Source: JACOMS01 sp964352785
GTDB taxonomy: Bacteria > Pseudomonadota > Alphaproteobacteria > Caulobacterales > Maricaulaceae
Length of the DNA: 64,000 bases
Assembly (NCBI GenBank): GCA_964352785.1
Contig: CAYGTI010000001.1
Location: 186,001-250,000, forward strand
Reading direction: 5' to 3'
Shown piece by piece: positions 34,448 through 43,605 of the stretch. Numbering within the stretch: position 1 is the stretch's first letter; every line of letters starts with the position of its first letter. Position numbers and translations under genes: made by a program. A model generated the notes under the pieces. The model had not been told where the DNA came from, ran no database searches, and saw only the letters and a list, made by a program, of their open reading frames with translations.

Positions 34448-35878
34448 TTATTTTACAGCCAAGAACAGGTTCGCGCCGTCGCGCTCTACCGTGAGCGCAA
34501 TAGGGCCATCTTTCTTGCTGATCGCATCTTCAAAACCTTTCAGGTCTGAGACTTTTTGTCCGCCAACGCTGCGGATAATATCGCCTTTGGATAATCCAGC
34601 TCTCTGGGCTTTGGATCCGGGGCGAACGCTGGCCACGTAAGCCCCTTTTTCGCCGCCGCGCAATTCCATATCATCGGGAATATTCGTAATCGAAGCGCCG
34701 GAAAAGCTCTCCATAGCCGGGATTTCGTCCGCAGCATCCGCAGATAAAACCTCGCGCTCATCATCGAATGCTTCGACCGTAATTGTCGTTGTGCGGCGTT
34801 TACCATCGCGGATATAGGTCAAATCCGTGCGTTTTCCAGGCTGAACGAGGCCCACAGCATTGCGAATATCTGACGCGTCGCGAATATCTTCGCCATTAAA
34901 CCCGGTAATGATATCAGCCTGTTTTAATCCCGCCTTCTCTGCCGGACTATCCTCAGTCACGTCATTTACGAACGCACCTTCTAGGGTTGTCAGGCCGAAC
35001 GCTTGTTTGAAATCAGGGGTGATATTACGGATGGAGACACCAATACGTCCGCGTTTCACTTCGCCGTATTCAATCAATTGATCCATCACGCTGCGGGCCA
35101 TTTTGCTGGGCACGGCAAAGCCGATACCGTTATTTCCCCCAGAGCGCGAAATGATCGCTGAGTTAATGCCAATCAGTTCGCCCTTGGAATTCACCAGCGC
35201 GCCTCCGGAATTACCGGGGTTAATAGACGCGTCCGTTTGGATGAAATCCTGATAGGCGTCGCCCCGGGAAATCTCCCGACCCAGCGCGCTGACAATCCCG
35301 GACGTTACAGTATGGCCGAGGCCAAACGGGTTACCGATAGCCACAACATAATCACCAACTTTGGTCGAATCGTTCCCCGCAAAATCAACATCCCGCAGGT
35401 TTTTTGCATCGACTTTCAGGACTGCAATATCCGTTTTTTCATCACCTCCGACGAGTTCAGCCGTCAATTCACGCTTATCGGTCAATGTCACGATAATGTT
35501 GCCCGCTTCATCGACAACATGGTGATTGGTCAGAATATAACCTGCACCCGCGTCTACAATCACGCCCGAACCAACAGAGCCGCCGCGCCGGCGTTGTTGC
35601 GGCTGCGGCATTTGGCGGCCAAAAAAGCGTTCAAGCATTTGTTGGCGCTCATCTATTTCTTCCTCTTCGGTATCGGCCTCTTTGCCCTCTGTGCGTATAG
35701 ACACAACAGCGGGCGAGACACGCTCCAGCAGGGGCGCCATTGTCAAAACGCCCCGGCTATCGACCGTCATTACGGATGTCTCGCCAGCTTGTGGTTTGAA
35801 AAAAGAGCTCTGTGACAGTGCAGCTGGTGCCAAAATCATAGTGAGGCCAGCCGTCCCGGCAAGAAGAAGTTTGCGCAT
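34448..35878 (-). CDS. Do/DegP-family periplasmic serine protease
   Basis: 476 residues from the ATG at 35878 (GGAG upstream). A signal peptide (LLLAGTAGLTMILAPAALS) precedes the trypsin-like domain with TNHHVVD (His), KTDIAVLKV (Asp) and NPGNSGGALV (Ser), then two PDZ domains (RGRIGVSIRNITPDF and a second ending DLKGFEDAISKK). It degrades or holds misfolded envelope proteins. An acidic linker with a run of Glu (about residues 50-60) precedes the protease domain. DegP and DegQ cannot be told apart here. Confidence 0.95.
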   Translation of the reverse strand: MRKLLLAGTAGLTMILAPAALSQSSFFKPQAGETSVMTVDSRGVLTMAPLLERVSPAVVSIRTEGKEADTEEEEIDERQQMLERFFGRQMPQPQQRRRGGSVGSGVIVDAGAGYILTNHHVVDEAGNIIVTLTDKRELTAELVGGDEKTDIAVLKVDAKNLRDVDFAGNDSTKVGDYVVAIGNPFGLGHTVTSGIVSALGREISRGDAYQDFIQTDASINPGNSGGALVNSKGELIGINSAIISRSGGNNGIGFAVPSKMARSVMDQLIEYGEVKRGRIGVSIRNITPDFKQAFGLTTLEGAFVNDVTEDSPAEKAGLKQADIITGFNGEDIRDASDIRNAVGLVQPGKRTDLTYIRDGKRRTTTITVEAFDDEREVLSADAADEIPAMESFSGASITNIPDDMELRGGEKGAYVASVRPGSKAQRAGLSKGDIIRSVGGQKVSDLKGFEDAISKKDGPIALTVERDGANLFLAVK

Positions 35879-36115
35879 GTATATCTCCAATAATGACCCA
35901 GAGATGACACTCTGGAAATGTTAAAAGGGATACTTAGTGCCAAAAAATAAGCCTTCAAGACATGTTCGCACAATCTGAACACATTGTAATTCAGAGGTTC
36001 AAGCTCACGGACTCGCATTCATTTAGATTTTTTTTGAATTCATTTATAAATCGCATTATGAATATAAGAGACGTAACGGGCGAGACGTCTTGCGATTTGA
36101 GGGGAGCAGAATCAT

Positions 36116-38200
36116 ATGCATTCATTCATCACAATATTATTACAAACTTTGCGCGAGCGTGACATACACCGTATGTTTGTTTCTGCACTAACTTGCAGTG
36201 GCTTATTCTTCGCAATCCAAACGGCTTTCGCTCAAACAAATAGTTTACCCAGTTCGGAATTAATTGGTGGAAATTTAGAAGCGGACATTATCGCCTACCC
36301 TTATTTCCGTAACACTTATGATATCGGGCAACCCATCCCTCAAGACCGCAGCATTTACCAAGTGTCACCCGGAGTTTCCATCGATTTAGCCAGATATAGA
36401 GACGTCACGCGCCTTGATAGATTACCCAGAATACAAGGCCTTTTAGCGGGGAAAGACACGCTCGGCATCGATATTTCCTATAAAGACCGCGTATATGACC
36501 TGAATGACAGAATGCTTTTCAACCGAGAGCTGACGATTAAATATGACCCTGCCATATGCAAGGGAGAGAAGAGCGCCGTTACGGCGCAAGAAAAAATTCT
36601 CGCAGAAACTGTGTGCCTTAAGAAAACAGCAGAGAAGAATAATCGCCAAACACGCAGGATGGCCAAATCGCTTAGGCGGCAAATTCGAAAAGCCCCAAAC
36701 GGAACAGATTTTCCCGGCAAGCTAAACAGACCTGATCTTTTAAAACTTGATGATGAGACCCTTATTGGTACCTTCATGAATTCCGGCGAGCATGTGATGA
36801 CCGTGTACAATGAGGTGAATTTCGCAGCCTTATTCGATCCGACATCAAAAATAGATGAAATCTTAAAGGCGTCAAACTCAGTACCTAACCGCCCGCGTCC
36901 TAAGTATGATGGCGGGACAGACCTATCAGTGCGGGTTAATATTCAGTCCAACCCTCTCTCATCAGGGCAAACCCTCACTGTTCCGGACACTCTGTACAAG
37001 CCCCCGCTAAATCCGATTATAAAGGACGGTATAAAAGATATTAAACGCTTGGACATTCAAGACATTGATAAGAACCAGCTAAAATGGCTGCAATTTAAAA
37101 ACTCACTCCCTAAAAATATTGACGTTTTGAAAGACGGCATTGACGGAGATATGATTCCCGACGATTTTTATGAGGCCAACGGGATCGGCAAAGCTCAAAT
37201 ACCATCATTAACACCAGAGGCGCGCGCGCGAATTTTGGACAATGCTTTACCAGATACACTGAGCGGAAAAGGCGGTGTTTTATATCCAGAGTTAAATTTT
37301 TTAGCGGGATTCACTTACGGTAAAAAATACTCCGGTGAAGTTGGTTATACATTTTACAGGGGCAACCGGGCGTTTGAGCCTATTTTTGTCAAAATGACCT
37401 ATTGGTTTGAACCCATCTTAACGCTTAAAGCGCCTTTCCACGGCAAAGTAGACTCAGCCACATGGAACCTTGAGCGCGATAAAACAAAACCAGACCAAGC
37501 TAAATATAACCTCAAAAACATTGACCTCGATATCACCCTTGCAGGTCAAAATGTTGATGCAAATGGGAACAATGTCTTTCAAGCTGTCGGATTACCTCGC
37601 AACAAATGGGCGGGAGGCCATGAATTTAAAGTCGGTGTTGCGGCAGATGCAACTCTGATATGGAACCTGCCGGGTTTGGATGAGGACAAATATTATTTTG
37701 ATGGTTTTGATGTAAGCCGGCATTCAGACTTTGCGCCGCCGCTGGACACGGGACGTGCGCGTATCGCCGGGGCCGAGCTTACCTGGCAAACAACTGGCTT
37801 GGGAACGGAGTTATTTTTTGGCCGCGCGGGCGTTAACTTCGGGGTTGATCTTTTTAATACGAATGGACAACTGCATGTCGATAGCCAGGCAAATGCAGGT
37901 ATGAACGTAAATCCAGCCTATGTTTTTAGCACTGGGCAATCAAGAATGACCGCCACAGGCGGGCTTCCATTAACACCGCCAACAGTATTGCTCACGCTTG
38001 ATAACCCGCGTTACAAAGCAGATTTAGAATATATTCCGTATATTCGACCAGAGATAGAATTTGGCGCGGCAGGGTATACTTGGCGATATGGGGATCCGAT
38101 TTATCTGGATGCGCTCACCATTCGCTCATCCATGACGCTTCAGCCGCATGAGGGTACAAATAATAAAAATATCATAGAATTAAGACGCCCTGATTTTTAA
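36116..38200 (+). CDS. Large exported orphan protein
   Basis: 694 residues, family not recognised. The ATG at 36116 has GGAG 9 nt upstream; a hydrophobic signal (FVSALTCSGLFFAIQTAFAQ) begins only at residue 21, giving a long N-region, or translation starts at the inner ATG at 36173. The middle is charged with a Lys/Arg-rich helix (near 165-185) and the C-terminal half has alternating aromatic-polar stretches (GEVGYTFYRG, KVGVAADATLIWNLPG, EIEFGAAGYTWRYGD) suggesting beta strands. It looks AT-richer than its neighbours. It could be an outer-membrane or surface protein; no partner is evident. Confidence 0.75.
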   Translation: MHSFITILLQTLRERDIHRMFVSALTCSGLFFAIQTAFAQTNSLPSSELIGGNLEADIIAYPYFRNTYDIGQPIPQDRSIYQVSPGVSIDLARYRDVTRLDRLPRIQGLLAGKDTLGIDISYKDRVYDLNDRMLFNRELTIKYDPAICKGEKSAVTAQEKILAETVCLKKTAEKNNRQTRRMAKSLRRQIRKAPNGTDFPGKLNRPDLLKLDDETLIGTFMNSGEHVMTVYNEVNFAALFDPTSKIDEILKASNSVPNRPRPKYDGGTDLSVRVNIQSNPLSSGQTLTVPDTLYKPPLNPIIKDGIKDIKRLDIQDIDKNQLKWLQFKNSLPKNIDVLKDGIDGDMIPDDFYEANGIGKAQIPSLTPEARARILDNALPDTLSGKGGVLYPELNFLAGFTYGKKYSGEVGYTFYRGNRAFEPIFVKMTYWFEPILTLKAPFHGKVDSATWNLERDKTKPDQAKYNLKNIDLDITLAGQNVDANGNNVFQAVGLPRNKWAGGHEFKVGVAADATLIWNLPGLDEDKYYFDGFDVSRHSDFAPPLDTGRARIAGAELTWQTTGLGTELFFGRAGVNFGVDLFNTNGQLHVDSQANAGMNVNPAYVFSTGQSRMTATGGLPLTPPTVLLTLDNPRYKADLEYIPYIRPEIEFGAAGYTWRYGDPIYLDALTIRSSMTLQPHEGTNNKNIIELRRPDF

Positions 38201-38280
38201 GGGCCGCGCTTTTATTTTATAGAGATATTAACGCATCTCCATGCGTATAGTTTACTGTAAGTTCACGCCAAAACGTGCAC

Positions 38281-38637
38281 TTACATCATTATATCAATGG
38301 TCGGCTCTGTTTTGGCGTCCAAATTGAGTAGCGATGTTTGTAGTGTGTCTTCAGGCTCTGACGAGTCCTTGGTTCCAGCGGTATAATTGCTGAACGTGAC
38401 ATTATCGTTGGTCGCGCGGAAGCTCTCAAAACTAATGTCGTTTTTCCGAGGCTCTTCCGTTTCTTTTGGCGGGGCTGTGGTCACTTTTTCTGACTCAGTT
38501 CCTGCTTGAGGTGCGGGCTTGATTGTTTCCTCCGGTTTCACAGCAGCGTTTTGGGTCACTTCCGTGGCCATAGCTGCATACCGATTAATCGCGAATGCCG
38601 GATAGGGCAATATAGGTACTGTGTTTCCTGACTGCAT
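38281..38637 (-). CDS. Hypothetical low-complexity protein
   Basis: 118 residues from the ATG at 38637, which has GGAG 7 nt upstream. The first 25 residues are mildly hydrophobic (TVPILPYPAFAINRYAAMA); the rest is rich in Glu, Thr, Lys and Pro and is probably disordered, closing with LNLDAKTEPTIDIMM. No family is recognised. It is convergent with the 694-residue orphan and may have arrived with it. Confidence 0.6.
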   Translation of the reverse strand: MQSGNTVPILPYPAFAINRYAAMATEVTQNAAVKPEETIKPAPQAGTESEKVTTAPPKETEEPRKNDISFESFRATNDNVTFSNYTAGTKDSSEPEDTLQTSLLNLDAKTEPTIDIMM

Positions 38638-38920
38638 GATGTGCTCCAATGGCTTTTATGCAAGGTTCACACTAGTTGAGAAAAGCAAACAAACACCAAA
38701 GGTTTGATCTTAACAAACCGTTAATTGGACTAATTTCAGGGATTTTGTGAGTTAAAGTTAATAAAGTGTTTTACACTCTTATTTTTATGGTTGGAGGATA
38801 ACTCATATCGTATGCTTAGGGGTAAAATGTTAAGGCTTGGTTTTCAAAGGCCATAAAGTCCTTATATTTCAGGCAGACTATTCTGCTCTGTTGATTCTCA
38901 AAGGCCTTTGCAATTCTGTT

Positions 38921-41908
38921 ATGATATCGCCCCTTAACCCCGCAACAGTGACGGCTGTTCTCGGACCGACCAACACAGGTAAGACGCATTACGCTGTCGA
39001 GCGTATGCTTGGCCGCACATCGGGCGTGATCGGCCTGCCTTTGCGGCTTTTGGCGCGTGAGGTCTACGATAAGATTTGCGCTATCAAAGGACCAGCGCAG
39101 TGCGCGCTGATCACGGGCGAAGAAAAAATAACGCCCACACATGCGCGTTATTACGTCTGCACTGTCGAAGCGATGCCTCAGGATAAAACCTTTGCTTTTG
39201 TCGCGATTGATGAAATCCAATTAATCAGCCACCCTGAGCGCGGACACATTTTTACAGAGCGATTACTCCACATGCGCGGTAGCGAAGAGACGTTGCTTCT
39301 CGGCGCTGAGTCCGCGCGGCCTCTGATAAGGGAGCTCTTGCCGGACGCATGGCATGATACGCGCGAGCGGTTTTCCGTCTTGTCTCATGCTGGGCCCATG
39401 AAACTAAGCCGCCTACCAAAACGCTCCGTCATCGTCGCGTTTTCGGCCGAAGAGGTTTACGCTATTGCGGAATTGGTGCGCCGTCTTCGCGGCGGGGCGG
39501 CCATTGTCATGGGCGCTCTCTCACCTCGCACCCGAAATGCCCAAGCTGATCTCTATCAATCCGGCGAGGTTGACTTTCTTATCGCGACGGACGCCGTAGG
39601 CATGGGACTTAATCTGGATGCAGATCACGTCGCCTTTGCCTCACTGCGTAAATTTGACGGACGCCGACGCCGGCACCTCACCCCTATGGAAGCAGGGCAA
39701 ATCGCTGGACGCGCCGGGCGGTTTCGTAATAATGGCACATTTGGCACAACGGGCGACTGCCTGCCTATGGACGATGAACTTGTAGCTCATATTGAAAACC
39801 ATAACTTTGAGCCCCTGCGTTATGCAGAGTGGCGTAATGCTGATCTTGATTTCTCAAGCTCTGAGGCCCTGCTCAATAGCCTCGCAGCATCCTCGCCGCA
39901 CAAGCGGCTGCGCCGAGTTGCACCAGCCACAGACGAGAGCGCGTTTGAGCGTATTTTGGGGCAACCAAGAATTCGAAATACACTCAATACAGCCCGTGAC
40001 GTCAAGCAGCTCTGGGATGTTTGCCAAATACCCGATTTTCGTAATCTGACCCTTGATACCCATGTTCGGCTGCTCGGAGATATTTACGAACAGATCCTTG
40101 CAGGTAATGGGCGCATATCAGAAAACTTTCTGCAGCGGCGGATCGCGCGGCTTGATCACACAGAAGGCGGCGTTGATATTTTATCCGTGCGCCTTGCCCA
40201 AATTAGAACATGGACCTATTGCGTGAATGTCACACGCTGGGTCAAAGAGTCGAAATATTGGATAAATCACGCCAGAGCAGTTGAAGATAGGCTATCAGAT
40301 GCGTTACACGAGAAACTAACGGCCCGCTTTGTGGACCGGCGCACCAGCGCATTGCTCAAGGGAATGGGACAAAATACATATATGGAAACCACCATAAAAG
40401 ATAATGGCGATGTGTGGGTTGGGGATCACAAAATCGGGCACTTAGAGGGCCTCACCTTTAAAATCGACACGAGCGGCTCTGAACTGGAAGCCAAAGCCTT
40501 AAAAGCCGCGGCGGACAAAGCGGTTGGGCCCGAGGTCAATCGCCGCTTAACGAGCCTCTGCGGCGCGCAGCATACGATATTCACACTCTCAAATGATGGG
40601 CATATCCTCTGGGGCGGGCAAGCTGTCGGCAGAATTTCAAATGGCGGCTCTATTTTTAATCCTGACGCAAGCCTTTTAGGCGGCGAAGTGGGCGATCAGA
40701 TCTTGCGCACAATGGCGGAAAACCGGATGCGTGATTTTCTGCGCGGTGAAGTGGCAGCCAAACTGACAGGTCTAGCAGCGCTTAAAGCTCTGAGCAGCAG
40801 TGAAAAGCCGGAGATCAAGCCCGAAACGAGAGGGTTTGCCTATCAAATGCTGGAAAATGATGGCTATATTGACCGTAAGAAAAATGCGCAAATGGTCTAT
40901 GACCTGGACCAAGAAACACGGCGGCAGCTCCGCGAGGTTGGGATTATATTCGGTCAGTATGATGTGTATTTGCGTGATCTGATGAAACCCAAACCCGCAA
41001 CGCTATTGGGGCTGCTCTCTGCTTATGGGGCGGGCGGCGACGGAAAACCGTTTATTCCCTTTGCGGGCGTGACATCTCTTGCGAATGACGGCGAACATGC
41101 CAGCGATAATTTCTCCAACGCAGCCATTGCCCGCGCCGGGTACCGCGTGTGCGGGCCACGCATTGTCAGGTTCGATATCCTGAACCGGCTCGCCAGCCTA
41201 ATCCGGCAAGCCCAAATTGAGAGCGGGACACGCCGTTTTCAGATTATGCAAGAAATGCTGGCGCTCATGGGCTGTAATTACGAAGATATGCAGGGCGTCC
41301 TAACCACGCTCGGCTTTAAGTCACAAACCGTAGAGACAGAAGACATAAGCGCGGACGCGGTAACCCCGGAGCTAACCGCCCCTGTTCCTGCGCGATTTGT
41401 CGAGGACAAAGCGCCACTAGTAAAATCCGGGCCCGCTGCGCAAACTGGACCCGCGCAAGACGGCCAGACAGAAAGTGCCCAGACAAGCAGCGGTCAGACG
41501 GGCTCCCCCGAGACAGGCAGCCCTGAGACGGGCAACACGGATGCCCCAATTCAGACCACCGAAGCAGCGCCCAAGCCTGCTCCCACTAAACCCGCCGCAA
41601 AAGCTAAAACACTTAATGTTTTCCATCACAAAGACACGGACGAGGATGGCAACACGACCCAGCGTAAAAATCTGGAGTTTTGGTTCATGCCGTTCAAGGC
41701 TAAAAATAAGCGGCCAAACCGCCCAAGCAATAATGAGGCTAAGGGACGCCCGCCGCGCAAAGGCAAAGGCAAAGGCAAGCCTCGTAGTGATAAAAAGCAA
41801 GACAACAAAGCAGCCGAGAAGTACCGTATGAAAGAAGAAAAGCGGATGGAGGACTCTCCCTTCGCCGCCCTCGCCGCGCTTAAGCAAAGCCCCGACAAAA
41901 AGGACTGA
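38921..41908 (+). CDS. SUV3-like DEXH-box RNA helicase
   Basis: 995 residues from the ATG at 38921, which gives the family start shortly before Walker A GPTNTGKTHYA (residues 15-25); the frame is open back to a TTG at 38837. Motifs include VAIDEIQ, TDAVGMGLNLDADHV and QIAGRAGRF, as in mitochondrial SUPV3L1 and its alphaproteobacterial relatives. A helical C-terminal domain follows, then a Pro/Thr/Gln/Gly-rich tail (about 825-930) and a strongly basic end. It presumably unwinds structured RNA with degradosome enzymes. The S4-domain gene follows after 2 nt. Confidence 0.92.
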   Translation: MISPLNPATVTAVLGPTNTGKTHYAVERMLGRTSGVIGLPLRLLAREVYDKICAIKGPAQCALITGEEKITPTHARYYVCTVEAMPQDKTFAFVAIDEIQLISHPERGHIFTERLLHMRGSEETLLLGAESARPLIRELLPDAWHDTRERFSVLSHAGPMKLSRLPKRSVIVAFSAEEVYAIAELVRRLRGGAAIVMGALSPRTRNAQADLYQSGEVDFLIATDAVGMGLNLDADHVAFASLRKFDGRRRRHLTPMEAGQIAGRAGRFRNNGTFGTTGDCLPMDDELVAHIENHNFEPLRYAEWRNADLDFSSSEALLNSLAASSPHKRLRRVAPATDESAFERILGQPRIRNTLNTARDVKQLWDVCQIPDFRNLTLDTHVRLLGDIYEQILAGNGRISENFLQRRIARLDHTEGGVDILSVRLAQIRTWTYCVNVTRWVKESKYWINHARAVEDRLSDALHEKLTARFVDRRTSALLKGMGQNTYMETTIKDNGDVWVGDHKIGHLEGLTFKIDTSGSELEAKALKAAADKAVGPEVNRRLTSLCGAQHTIFTLSNDGHILWGGQAVGRISNGGSIFNPDASLLGGEVGDQILRTMAENRMRDFLRGEVAAKLTGLAALKALSSSEKPEIKPETRGFAYQMLENDGYIDRKKNAQMVYDLDQETRRQLREVGIIFGQYDVYLRDLMKPKPATLLGLLSAYGAGGDGKPFIPFAGVTSLANDGEHASDNFSNAAIARAGYRVCGPRIVRFDILNRLASLIRQAQIESGTRRFQIMQEMLALMGCNYEDMQGVLTTLGFKSQTVETEDISADAVTPELTAPVPARFVEDKAPLVKSGPAAQTGPAQDGQTESAQTSSGQTGSPETGSPETGNTDAPIQTTEAAPKPAPTKPAAKAKTLNVFHHKDTDEDGNTTQRKNLEFWFMPFKAKNKRPNRPSNNEAKGRPPRKGKGKGKPRSDKKQDNKAAEKYRMKEEKRMEDSPFAALAALKQSPDKKD

Positions 41909-41910
41909 TT

Positions 41911-42249
41911 TTGACCACACAGCTGCGCACCTCTACTGATGCTTTCGAGAGCGAAGGCCAAAGATTGGATGTGTGGCTGTACCGAACCCGGCTGTTTAAA
42001 AGCCGTAGTTTGGCCACAAAAATGATCTTGAGTGGCAAGATTAGAATCACAAGAAACGGGTGCACAGAGCGCATTACCAAACCACATGTGCAACTTCGCC
42101 CCGGTAACATGGCCGTCTTCATGCGCGGCCCAGAACTGATTCATATTGAGATGCTCGCCACCGCTTCCCGCCGCGGCCCGGCTAAAGAAGCCGCACAACT
42201 CTATAGAATTCTACCGATGGACGTCTCTAACCGCAAAACGCAAGGTTGA
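41911..42249 (+). CDS. RNA-binding S4-domain protein (Hsp15-like)
   Basis: 112 residues from a TTG 2 nt after the helicase stop; AAGGAC lies about 9 nt upstream. The S4 domain reads RLDVWLYRTRLFKSRSLATK, then ILSGKIRITRNGCTERITKPHV and LRPGNMAVF. Hsp15-type proteins bind 50S subunits that carry a stalled peptidyl-tRNA. Tight linkage with the helicase suggests joint expression and a shared RNA-related role. A basic C-terminal tail completes the protein. Confidence 0.9.
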   Translation: MTTQLRTSTDAFESEGQRLDVWLYRTRLFKSRSLATKMILSGKIRITRNGCTERITKPHVQLRPGNMAVFMRGPELIHIEMLATASRRGPAKEAAQLYRILPMDVSNRKTQG

Positions 42250-42300
42250 CATTTCTATTGTAAATCGCCACATCGCCCTCGGTATACAAATGAGAGCCTG

Positions 42301-42642
42301 ATGACCTATATTGTCAAAGACGAATGCATTAAATGCAAATTCATGGACTGCGTCGAAGTTTGCCCTGTGGATTGTTTCTATGAAGGCGAAAACATGTTGG
42401 TCATTCACCCTGATGAATGCATTGACTGCGGCGTCTGCGAACCGGAATGCCCGGTCGATGCGATTGTCCCGGACACAGAAGACGATCCCGACGGAAAATG
42501 GCTTGAGATCAATTCAAAATATGCCGAAGTCTGGCCGGTTATCACTGTCAAAGGTACGCCGCCAGAGGACCGCGAAGCATTTGAATCCGAGACAGGCAAG
42601 TTTGAAAAATACTTTAGCGAAAAGCCCGGCACCGGCAGCTAA
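42301..42642 (+). CDS. fdxA: 7Fe ferredoxin FdxA
   Basis: 113 residues. Cysteine motifs CIKCKFMDCVEVCPVDCF and CIDCGVCEPECPVDAI provide ligands for a 3Fe-4S and a 4Fe-4S cluster, as in FdxA of alphaproteobacteria. The acidic C-terminal half (EDDPDGKWLEINSKYAEVW) is also typical. It is a small cytoplasmic electron carrier. Gene order helicase-S4-fdxA-carD is conserved in the class; a strong terminator hairpin separates it from carD. Confidence 0.96.
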   Translation: MTYIVKDECIKCKFMDCVEVCPVDCFYEGENMLVIHPDECIDCGVCEPECPVDAIVPDTEDDPDGKWLEINSKYAEVWPVITVKGTPPEDREAFESETGKFEKYFSEKPGTGS

Positions 42643-42750
42643 GCCTCACTTTTTACGGTATTTCGGGCATCACGCATCGTTTTAAGCCATTTTTTCAAAC
42701 GATCCGCTGGATTTTGCGTCATTTTTGTGTTACATGTTTGTTATATTGAA

Positions 42751-42785
42751 CGGCGCGGACCTTGGTTTTGTCCGCGCCGTTCATT
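42751..42785 (+). terminator. Intrinsic terminator between fdxA and carD
   Basis: A perfect 10-bp stem (CGGCGCGGAC 42751-42760 with GTCCGCGCCG 42770-42779) and 9-nt loop are followed by TTCATTTGTTT. It lies about 110 nt after the fdxA stop and 60 nt before carD. Confidence 0.7.
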
Positions 42786-42838
42786 TGTTTATGTACCAGC
42801 CACTATCATATTGGCCCAAACACAAGGCATTACACTCT

Positions 42839-43477
42839 ATGGCATCTCCAAGATCATCGTCCAAGAAACGAGGCGGTTCAAAAAAAGCAGCGCTAAAAAA
42901 AGCGAACTTTAAACCCAATCAATATGTTGTCTATCCTGCTCACGGCGTTGGCCAAGTGATCGCGATTGAGCAAGAAGTGATTGCAGGTTTTGACATTGAA
43001 GTCTTTGTTGTCTCTTTCGAGCAGGACAAAATGACGCTGCGTGTCCCAACGATCAAAGCCGCCGCATCAGGTATGCGGGCTTTGTCGAACGAAAATGTCC
43101 TAAAAGATTCGTTTACAACGCTCAAAGGCCGCGCGCGCATCAAACGCACCATGTGGAGCCGCCGCGCCCAAGAATATGAAGCCAAAATCAATTCCGGCGA
43201 TCTTATTCTTGTGTCTGAAGTTGTCCGCGACCTTCACCGCGGCGAGACACAGCCCGAACAATCCTATTCCGAGCGTCAGCTTTATGAAAGCGCGCTTGAC
43301 CGCATGGTTCGCGAAGTCGCAGCCATTAACAAAGTCGACCGCGGCGTTGCACTGGATGAAATTTTGGGAACTCTAACAAGAGCTCGGACGCGCCAAGCCG
43401 CTAAGGCCGAAAAAGAAGCCGAGGCTGAAGCCGAAGCGGATAATGAAAACGCCAAAGGCGGCGAAGCCGCCGCCTAG
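42839..43477 (+). CDS. carD: CarD-family transcription regulator
   Basis: 212 residues from the ATG at 42839; the frame is open to 42725 but that stretch contains the terminator hairpin, so the longer start is rejected. A basic N-terminal tail is followed by the RNA-polymerase-interacting Tudor-like domain (FKPNQYVVYPAHGVGQVIAI) and a helical DNA-binding domain, then an Ala/Glu-rich tail. CarD binds the RNA polymerase beta subunit and stabilises open promoters; in alphaproteobacteria it is linked to rRNA expression and the stringent response. Confidence 0.95.
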   Translation: MASPRSSSKKRGGSKKAALKKANFKPNQYVVYPAHGVGQVIAIEQEVIAGFDIEVFVVSFEQDKMTLRVPTIKAAASGMRALSNENVLKDSFTTLKGRARIKRTMWSRRAQEYEAKINSGDLILVSEVVRDLHRGETQPEQSYSERQLYESALDRMVREVAAINKVDRGVALDEILGTLTRARTRQAAKAEKEAEAEAEADNENAKGGEAAA

Positions 43478-43495
43478 TGCAATTCCTGTTAAATC

Positions 43496-43536
43496 AGCAT
43501 CAGACATTAGGCCTTATTTGCCTATTTTCTGATGCT
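43496..43536 (+). terminator. Probable terminator after carD
   Basis: A 9-bp stem (AGCATCAGA 43496-43504 with TCTGATGCT 43528-43536) contains an inner 5-bp stem (TAGGC/GCCTA) and is followed by TTTCC. It lies 19 nt after the carD stop. A second inverted repeat (TTTCCTGA/TCAGGAAA) follows directly at 43536-43561. Confidence 0.5.
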
Positions 43537-43568
43537 TTCCTGAGTACAATTAATCAGGAAAAGCACGA

Positions 43569-43604
43569 GATATAAAAGTACTCTTCGGCATGGCCGAAGA
43601 GTAC
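43569..43604 (-). terminator. Terminator of the SNase-like gene
   Basis: A perfect 12-bp stem (GTACTCTTCGGC 43578-43589 with GCCGAAGAGTAC 43593-43604) with a 3-nt loop lies 1 nt past the stop of the minus-strand SNase-like gene and is followed on that strand by TTTTATATCTC. Confidence 0.75.
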
Positions 43605-43605
43605 G

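Noticed and set aside
41417..41920. 167-codon antisense frame under the helicase tail
   Set aside because: It mirrors the low-complexity Gly/Lys/Pro coding region of the helicase, so the open frame is a by-product of biased codon composition.
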